This document shows positions 61,575-64,000 of a DNA stretch of 64,000 nt, one piece after another; positions within the stretch are counted from its first letter, which is position 1, and every line of letters starts with the position of its first letter. This DNA comes from an uncultured Bacilli bacterium (GTDB taxonomy: Bacteria > Bacillota_I > Bacilli_A > RF39 > UBA660). Position numbers and translations under genes: made by a program. The notes under the pieces are model-generated. The model did not search any database, had not been told where the DNA came from, and saw nothing but the letters and a program-made list of their open reading frames with translations. Location: assembly GCA_934086815.1 (NCBI GenBank), contig CAKOIM010000002.1, positions 1-64,000 of the forward strand, written 5' to 3'.

Positions 61575-61751
61575 AAAAACCTAAAGAAAAGCCTTGTTTG
61601 ATAAAAACCCGCTCCGAGCAGGTGGGCATCACATGAATCATTTTAGGATTCTTATTCACTTAATGGATAAGTCTTCTACACCATAATTCAATTAGATTCC
61701 CTTATTATCTATCCAGTCGGTTTTATTGGACATAGACCTTTAACTTTAGGT
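61575..61751 (-). ncRNA. ssrS: Probable 6S RNA
   Basis: A strong promoter (61758-61786) starts a transcript near 61751 with no reading frame. Its 5' ACCTAAAG (61751-61744) pairs with CTTTAGGT (61586-61579), which is followed by TTTTTAT, giving a long closed structure of about 177 bases. Inside is a GC-rich hairpin CCTGCT-CGG-AGCGGG followed by five T (~61618-61604), a possible earlier 3' end. Size, overall hairpin form and position just before tcdA match Firmicute 6S RNA, which binds sigma-A RNA polymerase. Fold details were not computed. Confidence 0.55.
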
Positions 61752-61757
61752 ACTTTC

Positions 61758-61786
61758 ATTATAACAAATTTTATTTTTTTACTCAA
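61758..61786 (-). promoter_or_regulatory. Promoter of the probable 6S RNA
   Basis: Minus strand TTGAGT (61786-61781), 17 bases, TATAAT (61763-61758). It overlaps the 3' end of the upstream glucosaminidase gene. Confidence 0.75.
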
Positions 61787-62597
61787 TAGCTTTTAAAGAA
61801 TTTAATGTATTTATATCAACATTTTCATATCCACCAAAAGCATTTAAATAACCATTTACATGTGTAACCCAACTTGGCTTAGCAATTTTTATTCCATTTT
61901 CTGTAATTGTCGGATTATATATTTTTCCAATATCTTCTACTGTTGTAAGCCCTTTTGCAAAATATCCATCATTAAGCATCTTTATATATTTTAATACTCC
62001 GTATTCAATATTTTTAAATCTAAGCAATCCACTTCCTGACATACCACCAAAAATATTATTAACTGATAACATATAGCTTGATGTATATGTTGATTCAACA
62101 TTAGCAATTGCCGCAGCAATATTAAAATTAACATTACTATAAATATTCGTAAAATATTTTACTAAAGATATAATATATTCTTTACTATCTTTACATGGGG
62201 TCATTCCTTTATTAAAAAGACTTTTATCACTATTTTCTAAATTAAGTAAATACTCTATTAAAAAATAATCTAAATTTTCTTGATTTAATAAATTCAATTC
62301 TTTATATTGACTTTTCATAAGAGCAACAAATAAATTGCTATCTATTTGAAAAGTTTTAGCTAAAAAGACAAACTTTAAATGATTTGCATTAAAAAATTCA
62401 TCTACTAATTCTTCTTCACTTATCTGTTTTTCTGCATCAGGATCTTTAATTGATACACTAGATTCATGAATTGATTTAGTTATCTTTTCATTTTTTAGTT
62501 CATATTTTCTAATTCCGATTAACATAGATGTAATGGTTATTAATATTAATAAAATAGTTAAAATTATATTTTTCTTTTTCTGCACATATTCTATCAT
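61779..62597 (-). CDS. Membrane-anchored glucosaminidase-type cell-wall hydrolase
   Basis: 272 residues: one N-terminal helix (~10-28), a helical linker, then a glucosaminidase/lysozyme-like domain (~150-265) with candidate catalytic Glu in ANVESTY, and SVNNIFGGMSGSGL plus LRFKNIEYGVLKYI typical of GH73-like enzymes. It probably cuts glycan strands outside the membrane. ATG follows AAAGGAGTAAG. Confidence 0.75.
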   Translation of the reverse strand: MIEYVQKKKNIILTILLILITITSMLIGIRKYELKNEKITKSIHESSVSIKDPDAEKQISEEELVDEFFNANHLKFVFLAKTFQIDSNLFVALMKSQYKELNLLNQENLDYFLIEYLLNLENSDKSLFNKGMTPCKDSKEYIISLVKYFTNIYSNVNFNIAAAIANVESTYTSSYMLSVNNIFGGMSGSGLLRFKNIEYGVLKYIKMLNDGYFAKGLTTVEDIGKIYNPTITENGIKIAKPSWVTHVNGYLNAFGGYENVDINTLNSLKAIE

Positions 62598-62661
62598 TTA
62601 CTTACTCCTTTTGAAGTACATATCTATTATAGCATATATTTTAAAATCATACAAATTATGA

Positions 62662-64000
62662 TTATATGTAATGTTCTTCATTAGATGGTGTTAAATCTTC
62701 GATTAGTAAATCTGGTACTTCACTATTAATATTATTTGCAACAATATCTTTACTATGCGTATTAACGCTTAAATCAAAGTTATTACTATTTTTTAATTTC
62801 CAACAATCTGTTACATCACAGTTACTACTAAAAGGCATTGGATTAGGCATTTCCATTTTAACTATCATAGGTATTTTAAATGCACCACCAAAGCAAACAC
62901 AAGTCCCTGGTTGTAAAACTTTTTGTTTATCTAAAATATCTTGAGAAATATTTGGAAGCATTTCCCCAATATATTTTATATCTAGTGGATGTGTCATCTT
63001 AAAGATTAAGAAATTATTACATTGTGCAATTACTGTATCAGATATTTCCACTGGTCTTTGACTAATAATATCTAATATAACCCCATATTTACGACCTTCC
63101 TTGGCTATTCGATCAAATATATTATAACCTATTAAGAATGTATCATTATCTTTTTGAATATAACGGTGAGCTTCTTCTAAAAATAAATGAAAAGGCATTT
63201 GTGCTCTTTTTTTACTACTTTTAGAAAAATCAAACAAAAGTCTAGAAAATATTTTAACTATTACTTTCGCATATATATCATCTATATCTTCTAAGTTAAT
63301 ATTAATAATTTGTGCTTTTTTCTTATCACATAAAATAAGGGAAGCGATAAATTCATCGACAGGTAAATAATCATCTGTAAAGAATGTTCCAACTTTACTA
63401 TTAATAATTGAATTAAGTCTAACTTTTAAAATAATGGAATCATCATGTAAGTTTTGATTATGTAAAAATCCTTCACTAATTAAAGTAAAATCCAATGCTT
63501 TAGCAAAATCTTTTAAAGAATAACTAGCATTTTCTGGTACTTTTATAGTATCTAAATCATCATTTATTTTACTTAATATATAATTAGTAATAAGTACTGA
63601 TTCGCCAAAATTACCATTAGAATCTATTTCAAAACATTCACTAAAGCTTCTTGTATATCCAAGCCCAGGAATAACAGAATCAAAATTAAATTCTGGTGTA
63701 TTACAAACTTCAATAATTGTAAATATTTCATTTTTCTTACTAGATATAGTTTCATTACTAAATAATACAGCTAGCAAGGCTTTAGCAATTAAATGATTTT
63801 TATAGTCTTGAGTTTCTTTACTATTTACAGAAAATATTTTAGCTAATTTAATTGTATTTTCAATAATTGGCAATTGAGAATGATTAGAAGCTTGAAGTAA
63901 TAAAGCAAAATCATCTAACGTCAATAAACTTACAGGTATTTTTAAATATTCATCTGTCTCATCACTCGGATTACTCGTAATAAATTTATAACAGTAATTT
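62662..64000 (-). CDS. HerA-family ATPase, N-terminus beyond the window
   Basis: The frame is open from the stop at 62662 to the right edge, about 446 residues, so the true start and Walker A lie outside. Visible: Walker B LFLEEAHRYIQ, sensor IISQRPVEIS, NNFLIFKMTHPLD, and the C-terminal GTCVCFGGAFKIP, all typical of HerA/DUF87 DNA-translocating ATPases. HerA works in DNA end resection or in defence systems with a nuclease partner; the partner, if any, is outside the window. The acidic Asn-rich C-terminal tail is not conserved. Confidence 0.8.
   Translation of the reverse strand, partial: NYCYKFITSNPSDETDEYLKIPVSLLTLDDFALLLQASNHSQLPIIENTIKLAKIFSVNSKETQDYKNHLIAKALLAVLFSNETISSKKNEIFTIIEVCNTPEFNFDSVIPGLGYTRSFSECFEIDSNGNFGESVLITNYILSKINDDLDTIKVPENASYSLKDFAKALDFTLISEGFLHNQNLHDDSIILKVRLNSIINSKVGTFFTDDYLPVDEFIASLILCDKKKAQIININLEDIDDIYAKVIVKIFSRLLFDFSKSSKKRAQMPFHLFLEEAHRYIQKDNDTFLIGYNIFDRIAKEGRKYGVILDIISQRPVEISDTVIAQCNNFLIFKMTHPLDIKYIGEMLPNISQDILDKQKVLQPGTCVCFGGAFKIPMIVKMEMPNPMPFSSNCDVTDCWKLKNSNNFDLSVNTHSKDIVANNINSEVPDLLIEDLTPSNEEHYI

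Noticed and set aside
61575..61751. tmRNA, SRP RNA, RNase P RNA or T-box instead of 6S RNA
   Set aside because: No tRNA-like ends, no SRP tetraloop domain, no RNase P core motifs and no T-box AGGGTGGNACCGCG motif were seen.

Overview
The window is visibly AT-rich, bacterial and uses the standard code: many genes end in TGA and Trp is TGG, so it is not a code-4 Mollicute. Typical genes start with a GGAGG- or GGTGAT-type ribosome site behind short leaders, often from an extended -10 (TGnTATAAT). Gene order and content point to an uncultured gut-type Bacillota near Bacilli/Erysipelotrichia/RF39. Blocks match Bacillus subtilis order: spoVID-ysxE, ylbJ/ylbL, tgt-yrzE-yrbG, and yrzL-yrrK-yrzB-yrrL-yrrM-yrrN-yrrO followed by greA. 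SpoVID-, YsxE- and YlbJ-like proteins, a BclA-like collagen protein and a possible small spore protein suggest an endospore former or a recent descendant. The lineage placement is inference.

Layout. 1-7.6 kb: an S51 peptidase, a decayed collagen-like gene, a hybrid histidine kinase with an HPt-receiver partner, two tandem paralogous surface proteins behind promoters with 15-bp repeats in the leader, and trmB. 7.7-17.9 kb: obg, ruvA, prepilin-like proteins mixed with sporulation genes (spoVID-like, ysxE, ylbJ, ylbL), and a thioester/Cna-B type surface protein. 18-25 kb: mutS, then a spore-surface-like cluster (collagen-like protein, large beta-helix adhesin with an apparent AUA start, two small partner proteins). 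25-38.6 kb: ZIP transporter, lon, alpha/beta hydrolase-murF-ddl, pflB-pflA, a Fic-like protein, tgt and membrane proteins. 38.6-40.5 kb: a surface protein whose last ~60 codons and 3' flank are abruptly GC-rich. 40.5-47 kb: PfkB kinase, Smr, two tRNAs, a KilA-N phage remnant, a hydrophobic mini-gene locus bounded by inverted repeats, and pepF. 47.2-53.6 kb: ireB-ruvX-DUF1292-mltG-trmR-trhP1-trhP2, greA and tig. 53.6-64 kb: an extremely AT-rich gap, a frameshifted gene, DUF2726, a second ZIP, a C26 amidotransferase, a 36-codon gene, xerD, rarA, gpsA, tcdA preceded by a probable 6S RNA, a glucosaminidase and a HerA ATPase cut by the window end.

The signals most worth following are the four proteins sharing a C-terminal module that resembles a C-type-lectin/DUF6273-like fold (4317, 5685, 12420, 38653), each tethered by a different N-terminus. 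In one member the variable C-terminal segment lies on foreign-looking GC-rich DNA ending in two strong hairpins. That fits a diversity-generating retroelement variable region or a recombination cassette, but no reverse transcriptase or template is inside the window.
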